Origin: Deltaproteobacteria bacterium
GTDB taxonomy: Bacteria > Desulfobacterota_C > Deferrisomatia > Deferrisomatales > JACRMM01
Assembly: GCA_016218905.1 (NCBI GenBank)
Contig: JACRCS010000568.1
Span: 1 to 14,711 of the forward strand
Length of the DNA stretch: 14,711 bases
Direction: 5' to 3'
In this document: piece by piece, positions 13,643 through 14,711 of the stretch
Layout: the number at the start of each line of letters is the position of its first letter
Numbering within the stretch: the first letter of the stretch is position 1
The notes under the pieces: generated by a model
Seen by the model: only the letters and a program-made list of their open reading frames with translations
Told to the model about the DNA's origin: nothing
Database searches by the model: none
Position numbers and translations under genes: made by a program

Positions 13643-13658
13643 GAACGAACGCTCATTC
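13643..13658. promoter_or_regulatory. Candidate TetR operator, copy 2
   Basis: GAACGAACGCTCATTC is an imperfect dyad (GAA.GA.CG.TC.TTC) with the same centre and 12 of 16 bases identical to the site at 2796-2811. On the opposite strand it reads TGAATGAGCGTTCGTTCG with flanks, close in form to FadR-type operators. It lies in the 140-base gap between the regulator and the ketone-carboxylase-like gene, 97 bases before that start, so it likely controls that second transcription unit. I see no convincing -35/-10 pair nearby. Confidence 0.58.
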
Positions 13659-13754
13659 ACGCCGAACGCTGGTGGGGGCGAGGAACCGAGACCGGCCAGG
13701 CGAGCCACAGAACGGGCGAGACGAAGCAACCAACCGGTACGAAGAGGAGAAGTC

Positions 13755-14711
13755 ATGCAAAGGACACAAGAGGACCTGTATTTGGTTTCTTCGGATGCCG
13801 GCGGCACCATGACTGACCTGTTCGTTACGGACCTCAACGGGGATTTCGTAGTGGGCAAGGCGGCGACGACGCCGGCGAACGAGTCTCTGGGCTTCAGGGA
13901 GTCCCTGGAGGACGCTTTCTCCTATTGGGGGCTGGACCTGGTCAATAACTCGAAGGAGATCATGCCTAGAGTGCTGGCCTGCGTCTATACCGGCACCTCG
14001 ATGCTCAACGCCCTGATCATTCGGCAAGGGGCTAAGGTCGGGATGATCCTCAACAAGGGATTCGAGCAGACCTTCCTGACAACCCGCGGAAGGGAGACGA
14101 CTCTAGGCTACGGGCCCGCGGAGATCTTCCACACGGTCTACCGAAAGCGCAAGGAATCCTACGTCCCCTACAATCAGATCCGTGGGGTTACGGGGAAAAT
14201 CGACGTCCGGGGTAACGAGGTGATCCCCCTCTACGAGGACGAGGTCACGCGGGCCGTGGGCGAACTGCTCGACATGGAGGTCGAATGTATCGCGATCTGC
14301 CTGCTCGCTTCTTTTGCCAACCCGGCCCACGAGAACCGGGTGGCAGAGATCGCCAAGAAGATGGTGAAGGAGCGGGGGAAGGACATCCCCGTCATCACCT
14401 CCCACGAAGTAAGCCCTTACATCAAAGAAACGTCCCGCATGAACACTCTGGTCGTTCAGGCGTACGCCGGCGAGCGCGCCCGCAAGCAGCTGTACGGCAT
14501 CGAGGCCGACCTCAAGAAGGACGGTTTCAAGTATCCGCTTCAGATGGTCTTGTCTTACGGAGCGGTGACGGACATCCGGTGGCCGAGGGTGGTGGAAGCC
14601 ACCGTCTCCGGGCCGGTGGGGGGCATCCTCGGAGCCAAGTACCTGGGAGAGCAGATTGGCGAGGGAAACTGGGTCGTCAGTGACGTAGGGGGCACCAGCT
14701 TCGACACCGGG
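13755..14711 (+). CDS. Acetone-carboxylase beta-like (hydantoinase A/oxoprolinase family) protein, 3' end cut off
   Basis: The first 319 codons are open to the window edge. SDAGGTMTD (13-21) is the ASKHA-type phosphate-binding motif at the N-terminus of HyuA/AcxA proteins, and SDVGGTSFDTG (309-319) is the second such motif where the window stops. Between them, LNGDFVVGKAATTP, VYTGTSMLN, GYGPAEIFH, SHEVSPYIKETSRMNT and SGPVGGILGAKYLGE follow the acetone carboxylase beta subunit (AcxA) better than plain hydantoinases, as far as I can recall that sequence. AcxA-type proteins are about 700 residues, so somewhat less than half is present. In acetone carboxylase this subunit acts in ATP-dependent activation of the ketone or bicarbonate, with AcxB (HyuB-like) and small AcxC as partners; these should follow beyond 14711. 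Acetophenone carboxylase subunits are the main alternative. GAGGAGAAG lies just before the ATG. Confidence 0.87.
   Translation, partial: MQRTQEDLYLVSSDAGGTMTDLFVTDLNGDFVVGKAATTPANESLGFRESLEDAFSYWGLDLVNNSKEIMPRVLACVYTGTSMLNALIIRQGAKVGMILNKGFEQTFLTTRGRETTLGYGPAEIFHTVYRKRKESYVPYNQIRGVTGKIDVRGNEVIPLYEDEVTRAVGELLDMEVECIAICLLASFANPAHENRVAEIAKKMVKERGKDIPVITSHEVSPYIKETSRMNTLVVQAYAGERARKQLYGIEADLKKDGFKYPLQMVLSYGAVTDIRWPRVVEATVSGPVGGILGAKYLGEQIGEGNWVVSDVGGTSFDTG

Overview
The window is high-GC bacterial DNA, probably from an uncultivated soil or sediment lineage. I base that on the strong GC bias at third codon positions, on long open shadow frames antisense to real genes, and on two kinds of dispersed intergenic repeat (a CTCTGCG-rich inverted repeat and period-7 arrays) that recur in environmental genomes. 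I cannot name a phylum with confidence.

Layout. 1-298 holds no gene: it carries an inverted repeat and a heptamer array. 299-1456 (+) encodes a radical SAM protein with extra C-terminal cysteines. It converges on a DMT/EamA transporter at 1595-2674 (-), with a GC-rich hairpin between the two. 2675-2888 is a regulatory region between the transporter and the next, divergent gene. It holds a perfect 12-bp palindrome, a candidate sigma70-type promoter and a TetR-type operator. From 2889 to 12859 seven genes run on the + strand: an HMG-CoA-synthase-like protein fused to a DUF35 zinc-ribbon/OB domain, an SCP2-type thiolase, a double 3-hydroxyacyl-CoA dehydrogenase, an acyl-CoA carboxylase carboxyltransferase, two complementary acyl-CoA dehydrogenase subunits, and a fused alpha-beta family I CoA-transferase-like protein. 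A TetR regulator follows (12943-13614), then a second copy of the operator, then the first 319 codons of an acetone-carboxylase-beta-like (hydantoinase A family) gene that runs off the end.

Interpretation. The run reads as one CoA-linked catabolic operon under a FadR/KstR-style TetR repressor. Dehydrogenation by the acyl-CoA dehydrogenase pair, alcohol oxidation by the dehydrogenase and C-C cleavage by the thiolase complex can be ordered in the usual way. The carboxyltransferase, the CoA-transferase-like protein and the ketone-carboxylase-like protein suggest a substrate other than a plain fatty acid, perhaps a ketone, branched or cyclic carboxylic acid. Neither the substrate nor the exact order of steps can be read from the sequence.

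The most unusual points are these. The HMG-CoA-synthase domain appears to have lost its whole Glu-Cys-His triad, yet sits fused to DUF35 and translationally coupled to a thiolase that keeps its catalytic residues. The CoA-transferase-like protein has Gly where the family's catalytic Glu should be. The two acyl-CoA dehydrogenases each lack an FAD-binding motif that the other has. Two operator copies bracket the system. No enoyl-CoA hydratase, CoA ligase, biotin carboxylase or biotin carrier gene is present in the window.
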